This document shows positions 18,745 through 27,708 of a DNA stretch of 60,212 bases, in pieces (position 1 is the stretch's first letter; each line of letters begins with the position of its first letter). This DNA comes from Halobacillus massiliensis (lineage in GTDB: Bacteria; Bacillota; Bacilli; Bacillales; Halobacillaceae), in assembly GCF_900166625.1 (NCBI RefSeq), contig NZ_LT800499.1, positions 2,510,144 to 2,570,355 of the forward strand, read 5' to 3'. A program made the translations under genes and the position numbers. The notes below the pieces were generated by a model. The model had not been told where the DNA came from and searched no databases. It saw nothing but the letters and a program-made list of their open reading frames with translations.

Positions 18745-20499
18745 TTAAATATTCGATGAGTTCATGATTTTCTCTTTATCCTGATACTGGATATCATAAA
18801 TTCTCTGGTAGGGACCGCCATTATGAAGCAGCTGATTATGATTTCCCCTCTCTTTCACCTTTCCATCTTCCAAAACTAAAATCTCATCGGCATGCTTTAA
18901 TGAAGATATTCGGTGGGCGATAATAAACGTCGTCCTTCCTTTCATAATTTCTTGTAAAGCTTTCTGGATTTTGAATTCTGTTTCCATATCGACTGCTGAA
19001 GTCGCATCGTCAAGTACTAAAATCGCCGGATCTATTAAAAGCGCCCGTGCAATCGCAATCCGCTGCTTTTGGCCTCCTGAAAGACCCATACCACGCTCAC
19101 CAAGTAAAGTGTCATAACCATCTGATGTTTTCATAATAAATTCATGCGCCTGAGCCCTTTTTGCTGCTTGTATAACATCTTCTAATTCGGCATCAGGATT
19201 CCCATAGGCGATATTCTCCTTAATAGTCGTGGAAAACAAAAAGGATTCCTGTAATACAAAACCAATATTTTTTCTTAATGTTTTTAAACCATAGTCTGAT
19301 ACAGGCCTTCCATCTACCAGCACCCTGCCCTTTTCCGGCTCATAAAATCTCGTAATCAGCTGGGTAATACTTGTTTTTCCTGATCCTGTAGAGCCGATAA
19401 GTCCTACTGTTTTACCTGGAGGTGCATCAAAACTAATGTCTTTTAAAGCTGCATCGTCATCTTCCATATAAGTCAATGTAACATTATCAAAAGTGACATG
19501 GCCGTCAAGGCGGTCTGCGACAATAGCACCTTCTTTCTGCTTAATATCTTCTGTAGCCTCTAATATTTCAAGCAGACGCTCTCCAGATGCTTTGGATTGG
19601 GAAAATAAGTTGATTACAAATCCTAAGTTCATTAAAGGTCCAAGAATATACCAGACGAGACTGAAGAAAGCAACGAGTTCTCCTAATTGCAGCGACCCGT
19701 CAACTACAAGATATCCTCCGTAGGCAAGCAGTGCGACCACACTTACATTTCCGATAAACTCCATTAATGGGAAATACTTCGCCCAAATATTAGAGGTATA
19801 AATGTAATTAGAGCGGTAATTATCGCTGCGGTCGAGAAAACGGCCGACTTCAAAATCTTCACGAGAGAGAGACTTAACTGTATTCATACCGCTTATGTTT
19901 TCCTGGACCCTTGTATTCATCTTCCCGAAAGACTTTCTGATCTTTCGAAAAGCCGGATGTACTCTGCGGTCAAATTGAAAAACGACAGCTGCGAGAAATG
20001 GCATAGCCGCCATAGTTACTAATGCAAGTGGAATCGAAAAATAAAACATAACGCTTAAACTAATGACAATCAGTAAAGTAATACGTATTAGCTCCGAGAA
20101 CCCCATAGAAAGGAAGAAACGAAAACCTTCTACATCAGCCGTCAAACGCGACATAATATCTCCGGTCTTTGCGTTATCATAGTATTTAAAAGAAAGCCTT
20201 TGAAGCTTTTTATAAAGTTCGTCTCTAAGTGTATATACAGACTTAATTCCAAAGAATTCCCCTAAATACTGATGATAATATGTCGCGATTCCTTTAATAA
20301 TCATAAGGAAGATGAATGCCGCGCTGATGTATGGAATCAAGTTATATCTATTTTGACCGATAACCTCATCAATCGTAATCTTCAGTACGATCGGGTAAAT
20401 AACCGTGATTCCTGTAACAAAAAGCAAAGCAAAAAGCGACCATAAGAAATAGGACTTATATGGCCAATAAAACCATTTTAACTTTTTAAATACTTCCAT
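18745..20499 (-). CDS. ABC exporter half-transporter, degenerate-site partner (YknU-like)
   Basis: 584-residue half-transporter: six membrane segments in residues 1-310, then the ATPase domain with Walker A GSTGSGKT, signature LSGGQKQ and Walker B ILVLDDATSAVD. The residue after the Walker B Asp is Asp, not Glu, so one composite ATP site should be slow or inactive. The length matches YknU (585). CydC/CydD were considered because cydAB follows, but the pairing of a degenerate partner with a YknV-like protein and the terminator in between argue against it. Start ATG 20499 follows GGGAGGG. Confidence 0.88.
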   Translation of the reverse strand: MEVFKKLKWFYWPYKSYFLWSLFALLFVTGITVIYPIVLKITIDEVIGQNRYNLIPYISAAFIFLMIIKGIATYYHQYLGEFFGIKSVYTLRDELYKKLQRLSFKYYDNAKTGDIMSRLTADVEGFRFFLSMGFSELIRITLLIVISLSVMFYFSIPLALVTMAAMPFLAAVVFQFDRRVHPAFRKIRKSFGKMNTRVQENISGMNTVKSLSREDFEVGRFLDRSDNYRSNYIYTSNIWAKYFPLMEFIGNVSVVALLAYGGYLVVDGSLQLGELVAFFSLVWYILGPLMNLGFVINLFSQSKASGERLLEILEATEDIKQKEGAIVADRLDGHVTFDNVTLTYMEDDDAALKDISFDAPPGKTVGLIGSTGSGKTSITQLITRFYEPEKGRVLVDGRPVSDYGLKTLRKNIGFVLQESFLFSTTIKENIAYGNPDAELEDVIQAAKRAQAHEFIMKTSDGYDTLLGERGMGLSGGQKQRIAIARALLIDPAILVLDDATSAVDMETEFKIQKALQEIMKGRTTFIIAHRISSLKHADEILVLEDGKVKERGNHNQLLHNGGPYQRIYDIQYQDKEKIMNSSNI

Positions 20500-20698
20500 C
20501 AGATTTCCCTCCCTTTCTTATAACGTAATTACTAATATATCGGGTATCGAAATAAATTACCACCTATTTGACTGAAATTTTTAAAATTTTTGAAGGATGT
20601 GCAAAATTTCTCTTCATTAGAGTTCTTTTGAGCTTTTTTATTAATTTTTTTGTGTGACACTTCCCCATTCCTTTATCTCCATTCTCTATCAAAAGGTA

Positions 20699-20735
20699 AT
20701 AAAAAAGCTGCCGAGAATCTCTCGACAGCTTTTAA
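20699..20735 (-). terminator. Terminator after ykuV
   Basis: Long stem AAAAGCTGTCGAGAG / CTCGGCAGCTTTT on the minus strand with a T run, just after the ykuV stop. Confidence 0.9.
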
Positions 20736-20739
20736 ATAT

Positions 20740-21192
20740 TTATTTTGTATTAACACCAAGTACGCGATTTACACGTTTGCGAAGCATTTTCATTCCGCCG
20801 CCTCCCGCTTGGAAGTGACGAAGGTTTCCTTCTTCATCAAAAACGTAATACGCTGGAACATATTGATTTTCAAATGCATCTGTAAGTGCATGGGCATTAT
20901 CTACATAGATCGGTTGTGTAATCCCATGTTCTTCAGCAACCTCTTTAATCTGATCAAGATCTAAATCTTTTTCAGATCGTGGCATATGAACGGCAATAAC
21001 ATTCAGATCTTCTTTATATTCATCTCTGAACTCATTCACATTTGGCATAGCTTCTTTACAAAGTCCGCAGCTTACAGACCAGAAATGGATAAGCGTCGGC
21101 TTTCCGCCGACTAGATCTTCTTTAGTCAGTGGTTCACTGTTATACCATGTAGTTGCTTCAGGTAGTTCAGGCATTGGTGATCTTAGCTTCAT
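20740..21192 (-). CDS. ykuV: Cytosolic thioredoxin-like oxidoreductase
   Basis: 150-residue TlpA/ResA-class thioredoxin fold with no signal peptide or membrane anchor, so it acts in the cytoplasm. The active site is SVSCGLCKEA (Cys42 and Cys45), and a cis-Pro lies in YVPAYYVF. B. subtilis YkuV has the same size and sits beside ykuU. It probably serves as a thiol reductant near the peroxiredoxin encoded upstream. AGGAGG precedes ATG 21192. A terminator lies between ykuU and this gene, so it may be transcribed mainly from its own short upstream region or by readthrough. Confidence 0.9.
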   Translation of the reverse strand: MKLRSPMPELPEATTWYNSEPLTKEDLVGGKPTLIHFWSVSCGLCKEAMPNVNEFRDEYKEDLNVIAVHMPRSEKDLDLDQIKEVAEEHGITQPIYVDNAHALTDAFENQYVPAYYVFDEEGNLRHFQAGGGGMKMLRKRVNRVLGVNTK

Positions 21193-21228
21193 CTTATTTC
21201 CTCCTTATTTCGTACCATTCCTTAATGG

Positions 21229-21264
21229 AAAAAATGGTCTAACGTAAAAGTTAGACCATTTAAA
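21229..21264 (-). terminator. Terminator between ykuU and ykuV
   Basis: Twelve-base stem AAATGGTCTAAC / GTTAGACCATTT continuing into Ts on the minus strand. It lies inside what is otherwise a plausible operon. Confidence 0.88.
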
Positions 21265-21284
21265 AGCAATTTATTTGGAAGCTA

Positions 21285-21827
21285 TTATAGAGTTTCTTGA
21301 CCTGGCTTCCAGTTTGCCGGGCAAAGCCCGCCAGTTTGAAGAGCTTGAAGTACACGAAGTGTTTCCTCCACGTCACGGCCGATGTTGTTGTGGTTAACTA
21401 CTTGGTACTGTAGTTCGCCTTCTGGACTGATGATGAATAGTCCGCGAAGTGCAACACCTTCATCTTCTATTAATACTCCGTAATCTTTAGCTACCTGATG
21501 GTTCGTGTCAGCAGCTAGAGAATAGTTTAAGTCACCTAGTCCGTTATCTTCACGGGAAGTGTTGATCCAAGCTAAGTGTGTGTGAATAGTATCAGTAGAT
21601 ACTCCAATTACTTCAGCGTCCAAGTCTTCGAATTCATCGAAGCGGTCTGAAAGTGAAGTAATTTCTGTTGGACAAACAAAAGTAAAGTCCATTGGATAGA
21701 AGAATAATACTGTCCACTTGTCATTTTTCATGTTCTCTTCAAGAGATACTTTTCCAAATTCTTTGTTTGGAAGTACTGCATCCATTTCAAAGCGTGGTGC
21801 TTGTTTTGCTACCATACGTTCTGCCAT
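21285..21827 (-). CDS. ykuU: Two-Cys peroxiredoxin
   Basis: 180-residue AhpC-class peroxidase. The peroxidatic Cys52 is in DFTFVCPTE and the resolving Cys169 is in GGLCPANW near the C-terminus, so it is a typical two-Cys enzyme reducing H2O2 and organic peroxides. ATG 21842 opens the frame, but GGAGGG is eight bases before ATG 21827, giving exactly the length of B. subtilis YkuU. The adjacent YkuV thioredoxin is a candidate reductant. No AhpF is present in the window. Confidence 0.93.
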   Translation of the reverse strand: MAERMVAKQAPRFEMDAVLPNKEFGKVSLEENMKNDKWTVLFFYPMDFTFVCPTEITSLSDRFDEFEDLDAEVIGVSTDTIHTHLAWINTSREDNGLGDLNYSLAADTNHQVAKDYGVLIEDEGVALRGLFIISPEGELQYQVVNHNNIGRDVEETLRVLQALQTGGLCPANWKPGQETL

Positions 21828-22234
21828 TAAGAATCCCTCCATATGTTTTTAAACATTGATCATTGATTCAATCTTCACATCCATCAGTATAACGGGAACT
21901 CAGTTAATAGTCAATGTTAAATTACAATTAGTTTAATCTGGACTATTTGAGTATGTCTTTACTAATATAGACAATGTCATGTCCTATTAAACATGATCAA
22001 AAACGTAAAGTAAAATGATATGCTTTTATCAATTCGCTTGTGTGGATGGTAATGGGGGATTTAAGCCAACACAGAGGCGTTTAGTTTTTTCTTTATTCTT
22101 TCAGTCAAAAATATACTCTTTCCATCAAAACAATATCGGGCTATCCAATGTTGTTGGAAAGACTGTAAATAATTGAAATTATCGTGATTTTTCAGCTATG
22201 ATATGTAAGTAACATTGTCGAAAGGAGCTCGTAT
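21828..22234. other. Divergent intergenic region between ykuU and ykuT
   Basis: AT-rich. On the plus strand it holds the ykuT promoter near its right end. I see no open frame with a ribosome binding site and no clear PerR box on the ykuU side. Confidence 0.5.
22173..22202 (+). promoter_or_regulatory. Candidate sigma-A promoter of ykuT
   Basis: TTGAAA (22173-22178), 18-base spacer, TATGAT (22197-22202), 33 bases before the ATG. Confidence 0.55.
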
Positions 22235-23077
22235 ATGAATTTATTTGAAGAAGGTTTTGATTTCAACCCTACTGTATTAGTAGAATGGCTGATTACGGCC
22301 GGTCTCAAGATCCTGGTTATTTTAATTGCTTTTGCAATAATTGGCCCTTTAGGAAAAAAAGCTATCAGCGCTGCTCTTACAAAAATGGGAAAACAGCGTA
22401 AGCTTTCAGAAGGAAGAACGAAAACTTTAGAAAAACTTTCTGTTAACATTTTCTCCTATGCCCTTATATTTATAGCGATCATTATGATATTAGGTGCCAT
22501 TAATATTAACATCGGACCTTTACTTGCAGGTGCAGGGATTATTGGTCTTGCTATCGGATTTGGAGCTCAAGGGTTAGTATCCGATATTGTTACCGGTTTC
22601 TTCATTCTGCTGGAGCGCCAGGTAGAGGTAGATGATTATGTGACAACTGCAGGGTATGACGGAATTGTGGAAGAAGTAGGGATTCGCACAACTAAGATTC
22701 GCAGCTTTGATGGAACTCTAAACTATGTACCTAACCGCTATATAGAGGGGGTCAGCAACCATTCTCGCGGCAATATGCAGGCACTTGTTGATATTGGCAT
22801 CGCATATGATGAGAATATTGATGAAGCTATGGTCGTTCTTAAAGGAGTGGCTGATCAGTTCCGGACAGACCCCCGGTTTGTAGAAGGCCCAGATGTACTG
22901 GGTGTTCAAAGTCTGGGCGAATCTGACGTTGTTATTCGTATTCTTGGGAAAACCAAAAATATGGAACAATGGGGAGTGGAAAGAGATTTAAGAAAAGCGT
23001 TGAAAGAAGCATTAGAAAAAGCAGGAATCGAAATTCCATATCCTCACCAGGTCTTCGTATCTAAAACAGGAGAATAA
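22235..23077 (+). CDS. ykuT: Small-conductance mechanosensitive channel, MscS family
   Basis: 280-residue membrane protein. Three hydrophobic segments cover residues 15-125. The third is the Gly/Ala-rich pore helix GAGIIGLAIGFGAQGLV, followed directly by the MscS beta domain with RQVEVDDYV and a C-terminal alpha/beta domain. It releases solutes on hypo-osmotic shock, important for a salt-adapted cell that stores compatible solutes. Gene order ykuT-ykuU-ykuV matches B. subtilis, although ykuT is divergent here. AAAGGAG precedes ATG 22235. Confidence 0.93.
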   Translation: MNLFEEGFDFNPTVLVEWLITAGLKILVILIAFAIIGPLGKKAISAALTKMGKQRKLSEGRTKTLEKLSVNIFSYALIFIAIIMILGAININIGPLLAGAGIIGLAIGFGAQGLVSDIVTGFFILLERQVEVDDYVTTAGYDGIVEEVGIRTTKIRSFDGTLNYVPNRYIEGVSNHSRGNMQALVDIGIAYDENIDEAMVVLKGVADQFRTDPRFVEGPDVLGVQSLGESDVVIRILGKTKNMEQWGVERDLRKALKEALEKAGIEIPYPHQVFVSKTGE

Positions 23078-23078
23078 T

Positions 23079-23116
23079 GAAAAGTCCAGCTTTCAGTAAA
23101 AGCTGGACTTTTTTCA
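23079..23116 (+). terminator. Terminator after ykuT
   Basis: Stem AAAAGTCCAGCTT / AAGCTGGACTTTT followed by Ts, right after the stop codon. Confidence 0.92.
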
Positions 23117-23163
23117 TTCTATTTTTCCAGGAGGACGGTACCTTTTACTGGTGTAAGAGAAAA

Positions 23164-23245
23164 ACGGCCGGGAAATGCCTCGCTTTCCTCAGGGAGCCGG
23201 TGAGCTAGCCCGTTTCACTCGCGGATCTCACCCTGGCTCTTTACG
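23164..23245 (-). repeat. Palindromic intergenic repeat, type A, truncated (copy A5)
   Basis: Keeps CGGCCGGGAAATG, GGGAGCCGGTGAGCTAGC and GCGGATCTCACCCTGGCTC, then stops, missing the distal arm as in copy A4. Confidence 0.7.
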
Positions 23246-23299
23246 ATTGCAGAACGCTTTAGTTTCAGTAACTTTTTTAAAGAAAATAGTCTTCTCTTA

Positions 23300-23440
23300 C
23301 CTAATGTTCAGTAACTTCCAAAAAACATTAAGGACCGGGAGAAACGAACTCTCTTCCCTTTTAAGTGAGAATCCTTAGCCTTAGGAAGCTTACGGTTCAA
23401 CCTTGAATAGCGTACTGTTTCCCACCAGCTCGATTTTCTG
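23300..23440 (+). repeat. Palindromic intergenic repeat, type B, strongly decayed (copy B-d)
   Basis: Recognisable pieces are GTTCAGTAACTTCC, AACATTAAGGACCGGG, CTTAGCCTTAGGAAGCTTAC and TGTTTCCCACC. The order matches type B, but the middle is partly deleted. The rest of 23246-23483 holds no gene. Confidence 0.5.
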
Positions 23441-23483
23441 TACCAAATGGCCCCTATTTCTATAACTAAAAATTAAAGCTAGC

Positions 23484-24599
23484 TTACAATTGATATAAAG
23501 TCTTCTTTACAATTTCCGCTCCAACAAAAAGGGCATCTTCCTTTGGTTTCAGTTCGGAATGGTGTAAGCCTGCCTCAGAATCGACACCAAGCCAGAACAT
23601 AAAGCCCGGTATGTCTCTTAACATATAGCCAAAATCCTCACCTGTCATTGCTGCATTAGCCTGTTTAAAGGTATATCCTTCCTCTTGAACAAGACGGGAA
23701 AATCTTATAACAGAAGCTTCGTCATTGAAGACTTGGTAATAGTTCGCCCCATAATCAATGGAAACTTCACAGTCATTGGCAATTTCAATACCTCTCGTTA
23801 TTTTTTCAATTTCCTGCTTCACTTCTTTCATTGCCTCAGGGGACATTGTGCGGATAGTACCTTCAAGTCTCCCTTCTTCTGCTATGATGTTCTGCACCGT
23901 TCCTCCAGTAATTTTCCCAACGGTAATAACGGCACTGTCTAATGGATCGACTCTTCTCGCAACTATTTGCTGAAGCTGTATGACAAGTGAACTTGCAGCT
24001 ACGACCATATCTTTTGTATGGTGAGGATAAGCTGCATGACCACCTTTTCCTTTTAAATCTATAAACAGCTCGCTCGTGTTGGCAAACAGCAGCCCTGACT
24101 TAGAGGATACGGTGCCTACCGGCAGTTCAGGAGCAATGTGTAAAGCAAAGATAGTATCGGGTTTCCAGCGTTTCATCGGTAATGAAGCAAGCATAGGTTC
24201 TGCTCCGCCAGGTCCTTCTTCTGCCGGCTGAAATAAAAATAATATATTATTTTCAGCCGGACGTTGGGCAAGCTCTTCCAAAGCGGCGAGTGCTATCGTC
24301 ATATGAAAATCATGACCACAGGCATGCATCTGCCCATGATGCTCTGAAGTAAAGTCATACCCCGTCTTTTCTGTCAAAGGCAGACCATCAATATCTGCCC
24401 GGTAGCCTATGGTTTTCTGAGGATGAGTACCGGCGATATAAACAAAGATTCCTGTTTTCCAGGTTTCTACTGTAATATGTTTTTGCGGAAGTTTTTCAAT
24501 AAATTCAAGCAGGTAGGCCTGGGTCTTAATTTCCTTAAAACCTAGTTCAGGAATACGGTGTAATTCTCTTCTTATTTGGATCAACTGTTCTCGTTTCAT
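23484..24599 (-). CDS. ykuR: N-acetyldiaminopimelate deacetylase
   Basis: 371-residue M20-type metallopeptidase that releases LL-diaminopimelate from its N-acetyl form in the acetylase branch of lysine and cell-wall precursor synthesis. Metal-site motifs: [10 protein letters not shown] near residue 69, HACGHDFH near 100, the Glu pair QPAEEGPGG and the C-terminal His in GLHHSELKP. It follows dapH, and patA lies elsewhere in the window, so all three steps of the acetyl branch are encoded here. The frame opens at 24620, but GGAGG fits ATG 24599, matching the B. subtilis start. Confidence 0.94.
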   Translation of the reverse strand: MKREQLIQIRRELHRIPELGFKEIKTQAYLLEFIEKLPQKHITVETWKTGIFVYIAGTHPQKTIGYRADIDGLPLTEKTGYDFTSEHHGQMHACGHDFHMTIALAALEELAQRPAENNILFLFQPAEEGPGGAEPMLASLPMKRWKPDTIFALHIAPELPVGTVSSKSGLLFANTSELFIDLKGKGGHAAYPHHTKDMVVAASSLVIQLQQIVARRVDPLDSAVITVGKITGGTVQNIIAEEGRLEGTIRTMSPEAMKEVKQEIEKITRGIEIANDCEVSIDYGANYYQVFNDEASVIRFSRLVQEEGYTFKQANAAMTGEDFGYMLRDIPGFMFWLGVDSEAGLHHSELKPKEDALFVGAEIVKKTLYQL

Positions 24600-24617
24600 T
24601 TGTTCCTCCGTGTGCAA

Positions 24618-24650
24618 CAAAGACCTTGCTTTAGCAAAGCAAGGTCTTTG
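24618..24650 (-). promoter_or_regulatory. Strong intercistronic hairpin between dapH and ykuR
   Basis: Fourteen-base perfect stem CAAAGACCTTGCTT / AAGCAAGGTCTTTG with a five-base loop, in the 63-base gap. There is no T run after it on the minus strand, so it is more likely an mRNA stability or processing element than an efficient terminator. Confidence 0.65.
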
Positions 24651-24662
24651 GAGTGCTCAAAT

Positions 24663-25382
24663 TTAATTATCAAGCTTTCTTAATTCCTGCTTAATTTCTG
24701 TCTTAGACTTAGTCTGATCATCAATTTCTTTAATTACTTTCGCAGGGGTACCTGCAACAACCGTATTAGGCGGGACATCTTCAGTAACAATGGCACCTGC
24801 CGCCACTACTGCACCCTCTCCAACTGTGACACCTTCAAGAATTACGGCATTAGCTCCGATAACAACTCCGTCTTCAACTACAACAGGTTTAGCTGAAGGA
24901 GGTTCAATGACGCCTGCAAGGACAGAGCCGGCACCGATGTGGCAGTTCTTCCCGACAGTGGCACGGCCTCCAAGAACAACGTTCATATCAATCATTGTCC
25001 CTTCACCAATAACAGACCCGATGTTAATGCTTGCCCCAAGCATAATAACAGCACCGTCACCAATTTCTACCTGGTCACGGATGATGGCACCCGGCTCAAT
25101 ACGAGCATTAACTTTCTTAAGATCAAGCAAAGGAATCGCAGAATTTCTGCGGTCATTTTCCAGAACGTAATCCTCAATCTGATCACTGTATTCTTCCAGA
25201 AGCGGTTCAATTACTTTCCACTCGCCGAAAATAACTCCTGTATTTCCAGTGATGAAGTCTTGCACCCCTTCTCCAAAACTAATTCCAGAAAGGTCCTTTC
25301 CTTTTATATAAACCTTTACAGGTGTTGATTTTTCTGCGTTTGAGATAAACGAAATAATCTCGTTTGCATCCATTTGTTTCAT
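24663..25382 (-). CDS. dapH: Tetrahydrodipicolinate N-acetyltransferase
   Basis: 239-residue left-handed beta-helix acyltransferase acetylating tetrahydrodipicolinate from acetyl-CoA. The N-terminal 85 residues form the family-specific cap ([20 protein letters not shown]). Hexapeptide repeats follow from about residue 95 to 205, with the long loop [16 protein letters not shown] typical of DapH. Length is close to B. subtilis DapH (YkuQ, 236). It is upstream of ykuR on the same strand. AAAGGAGG precedes ATG 25382. Confidence 0.96.
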   Translation of the reverse strand: MKQMDANEIISFISNAEKSTPVKVYIKGKDLSGISFGEGVQDFITGNTGVIFGEWKVIEPLLEEYSDQIEDYVLENDRRNSAIPLLDLKKVNARIEPGAIIRDQVEIGDGAVIMLGASINIGSVIGEGTMIDMNVVLGGRATVGKNCHIGAGSVLAGVIEPPSAKPVVVEDGVVIGANAVILEGVTVGEGAVVAAGAIVTEDVPPNTVVAGTPAKVIKEIDDQTKSKTEIKQELRKLDN

Positions 25383-25447
25383 ATGTATCCTCCTTTACAA
25401 GATAACTTTCCCCCTTTACTTTATCAAAGCCGATAATATGTGACAAG

Positions 25448-26902
25448 TTACGAACCTTTTGGAAGACGAAGAATTAACAACAGACTAATGACTGACAAAA
25501 GAAGCAATCCTATATAAACACTGTGAAGTCCTATTGTAAGACCGTCTTTAAATATATCCATTGCCCTGCTGCTCAGTTGGTTTCTCGTCTGCTCATTTAA
25601 CAATAGATTAATAGAATCCACAGAATAATCACCGTCCATATCGGCATCTTCAAGTTTTGCCTGGATTCTATTATTTAAAATACCCCCGAATAAAGCTGCA
25701 CCGACAGCACTTCCGAGTGTACGCATGAACATATTTGTTGCTGTAGCGATTCCACGTATTTTCCAATCTACAGACTGCTGGATAGAAACGATAAAAGATG
25801 TACTTGAAAACCCCATCCCTATACCTATAAATAATGAGCCAGCAGCTGCAAACAAGGGGCCTTTTTCAGGTGATAAGAATGTAAAAAGAACAGCTCCTAT
25901 TACTAAAGACATCCCCCCGAAAATGGAAGTTAACCGGAAACCAACTCTTAGCAATAGTCTGCCTGCCAAGGTAGAAGCTATCGGCCAGCCGATCGACATG
26001 GCTGTCAGCGTAAACCCTGCCACGGTAGCTGACTGTTCCATCACTCCTTGCACAAAAGCAGGAAGATAGCTTGACACGCCAATTAAGATCATTCCGGTAG
26101 TTAAAGATGTTAAATTCGCATATCGAATGGCCGGACTGCTCCATAAGCGGATAGGAATCATCGGTGAATCAGTTCTTCGCTGCGATTGAATGAATAAATA
26201 CAGACTAATCGTTACACTTATAAGAAGCAGAACCATCGTTGAAGAAATCCAATCAATTCTTACTCCGCCTTCTACTAACATAAACATTAAAATAGAAACC
26301 GCTGCTGTTAAATAGAGGGACCCTCTTATATCGATCGAATTTGTTTCTCTGCTTTTATTCTCTTTAAAGAAAAATAGAACGCCGCTTAATGCAAACAGTC
26401 CTAAGGGTATATTAATCCAAAATACATAAGGCCAACTGAGTACATCTACAAAAAACCCTCCGATTAAGGGACCTGCCACCGCTGAGATACCCCAAACACT
26501 CGAAAGATATCCTTGAATTTTCGCTCTTTCTTCTTTTGTATAAATATCTCCTACAATAGTAGTAGCAATGGGCATGAGTGCACCGGCTCCAAGTCCTTGT
26601 ACAAACCGCGCCGTAATCAGTACGCCCATAGATGGTGCCAGTGCAGCAACCACTGAGCCTGCTAAAAAAAGTGAAATTCCAATCATAAAGATAGGTTTTC
26701 TGCCAAACTTATCAGACAGCTTCCCAAATACAAGCACTGTAGCAGCGTTGGTTAGCAGATAAGCTGAAAACACCCAGCTGTAAAATCGAAATCCACCTAA
26801 ATCAGCTACAATGCTCGGCATAGCCGTAGAAACAATGGTAGCTTCCATGGCCGCTAAAAACATGGCCAGCATAATTGCCGCCAATACAAACCCCCGCTTC
26901 AT
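25448..26902 (-). CDS. MFS drug/H+ antiporter, DHA2 (14-TMS) family
   Basis: 484-residue transporter with about 14 hydrophobic segments. The loop 2-3 motif is GKLSDKFGRKP, an Arg-rich ARFVQGLGAG follows, and the antiporter motif C appears as SAVAGPLIGG in helix 5. These place it with EmrB/QacA-type multidrug efflux proteins; the substrate is unknown. GTG 26908 opens the frame, but AGAGGTG fits ATG 26902. It stands alone, with no regulator gene beside it. Confidence 0.88.
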   Translation of the reverse strand: MKRGFVLAAIMLAMFLAAMEATIVSTAMPSIVADLGGFRFYSWVFSAYLLTNAATVLVFGKLSDKFGRKPIFMIGISLFLAGSVVAALAPSMGVLITARFVQGLGAGALMPIATTIVGDIYTKEERAKIQGYLSSVWGISAVAGPLIGGFFVDVLSWPYVFWINIPLGLFALSGVLFFFKENKSRETNSIDIRGSLYLTAAVSILMFMLVEGGVRIDWISSTMVLLLISVTISLYLFIQSQRRTDSPMIPIRLWSSPAIRYANLTSLTTGMILIGVSSYLPAFVQGVMEQSATVAGFTLTAMSIGWPIASTLAGRLLLRVGFRLTSIFGGMSLVIGAVLFTFLSPEKGPLFAAAGSLFIGIGMGFSSTSFIVSIQQSVDWKIRGIATATNMFMRTLGSAVGAALFGGILNNRIQAKLEDADMDGDYSVDSINLLLNEQTRNQLSSRAMDIFKDGLTIGLHSVYIGLLLLSVISLLLILRLPKGS

Positions 26903-26937
26903 AAACACACCTCTTCCACGACCTCTATGTACTTCCT

Positions 26938-26972
26938 AAAATAAAGAAATGGCGCCCATTAAAGGCGCCATG
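26938..26972 (-). terminator. Terminator after the CbpB gene
   Basis: Stem ATGGCGCC / GGCGCCAT with a T-rich tail on the minus strand, between the darB-type gene and the MFS gene. Confidence 0.8.
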
Positions 26973-27001
26973 CTAAAACTTACTAAAATTCACCGTTTCT
27001 T

Positions 27002-27451
27002 CTAAGCTCTCTTCAGGACTTCGTGATAATACTTACTGAACTGCTTTAGAATAGTCCGTCTCGTTATAATTCCATCAAATTCGCCTTCATCGTTTGCCAC
27101 ACAAATAAAGGGGTGGTCAATCAGTTTGTGCAAAGCGTCAATCATAGATTTTTCTCTTTTCAGGCAAGGGACTTTAGTATCCATCACTTCTTGAACCGTC
27201 ATATCATTTAAATGGTTTAATTCAAATTGCTCAACTCCGAGAGTCTCTTCAAGGATCATAGATTTACTGATAACTCCCTGAAACTTAAATTTCGGATCTA
27301 GTACAGGAACTGCCGAGTATCCTGACTTTAACAATACGAGAAGGGCATGATCCAGCGGGTTCCCTATTTGCACATGTGCAACTTTCTCCGCGGGTATCAT
27401 TAGTTCTTCAACCTTTGGAAAGTCCAAATCTTCACTTTGTACGCTAATCAT
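27002..27451 (-). CDS. cbpB: c-di-AMP-binding CBS-domain protein (DarB/CbpB, YkuL)
   Basis: 149-residue protein built of two CBS motifs (about 15-65 and 85-140). The orthologue from B. subtilis begins the same way (MISVQS versus MISLQS), and the stretch KVAHVQIGNPLDHALLVL is strongly family-like. DarB/CbpB binds c-di-AMP and, in its free form, stimulates the (p)ppGpp synthetase Rel and pyruvate carboxylase. With KtrC/KtrD in this window, part of the c-di-AMP/potassium network is represented. The upstream AAAGGAG is rather far (12 bases) from ATG 27451. Confidence 0.88.
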   Translation of the reverse strand: MISVQSEDLDFPKVEELMIPAEKVAHVQIGNPLDHALLVLLKSGYSAVPVLDPKFKFQGVISKSMILEETLGVEQFELNHLNDMTVQEVMDTKVPCLKREKSMIDALHKLIDHPFICVANDEGEFDGIITRRTILKQFSKYYHEVLKRA

Positions 27452-27708
27452 TACTTATTCACACTCCTTTTAAATCCATTGCCGAAGGAGCTAAGAAACG
27501 CTCGAACACATACATTATTATGGTAACATACTTTCACTGTCCATAGGAATGTATTCTCCAAAATTTTCTTGCTGCCTTATCTTTTGTTTGTTCACCTTTT
27601 TCTACCCCTATTAAAATAGTAATCAAACCACTATTATTGTCGAATTCTTTATAAATTTGTTAATTAGGGCTATACTTGTCCTAACTAAGATTGCGGGGCT
27701 GATGAAAT

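Noticed and set aside
16894-20499. cydCD assignment for the ABC pair before cydAB
   Set aside because: A terminator and Rex-controlled promoter separate the pair from cydAB, and the degenerate/canonical partner structure plus gene order fit YknUV.
20650-20964. 104-codon plus-strand frame over ykuV
   Set aside because: It starts in AT-rich intergenic DNA, crosses the ykuV terminator and continues antisense to ykuV.
24790-25170. 126-codon plus-strand frame opposite dapH
   Set aside because: Pro/Thr/Ser-rich reflection of the hexapeptide repeats of dapH; no start signals.
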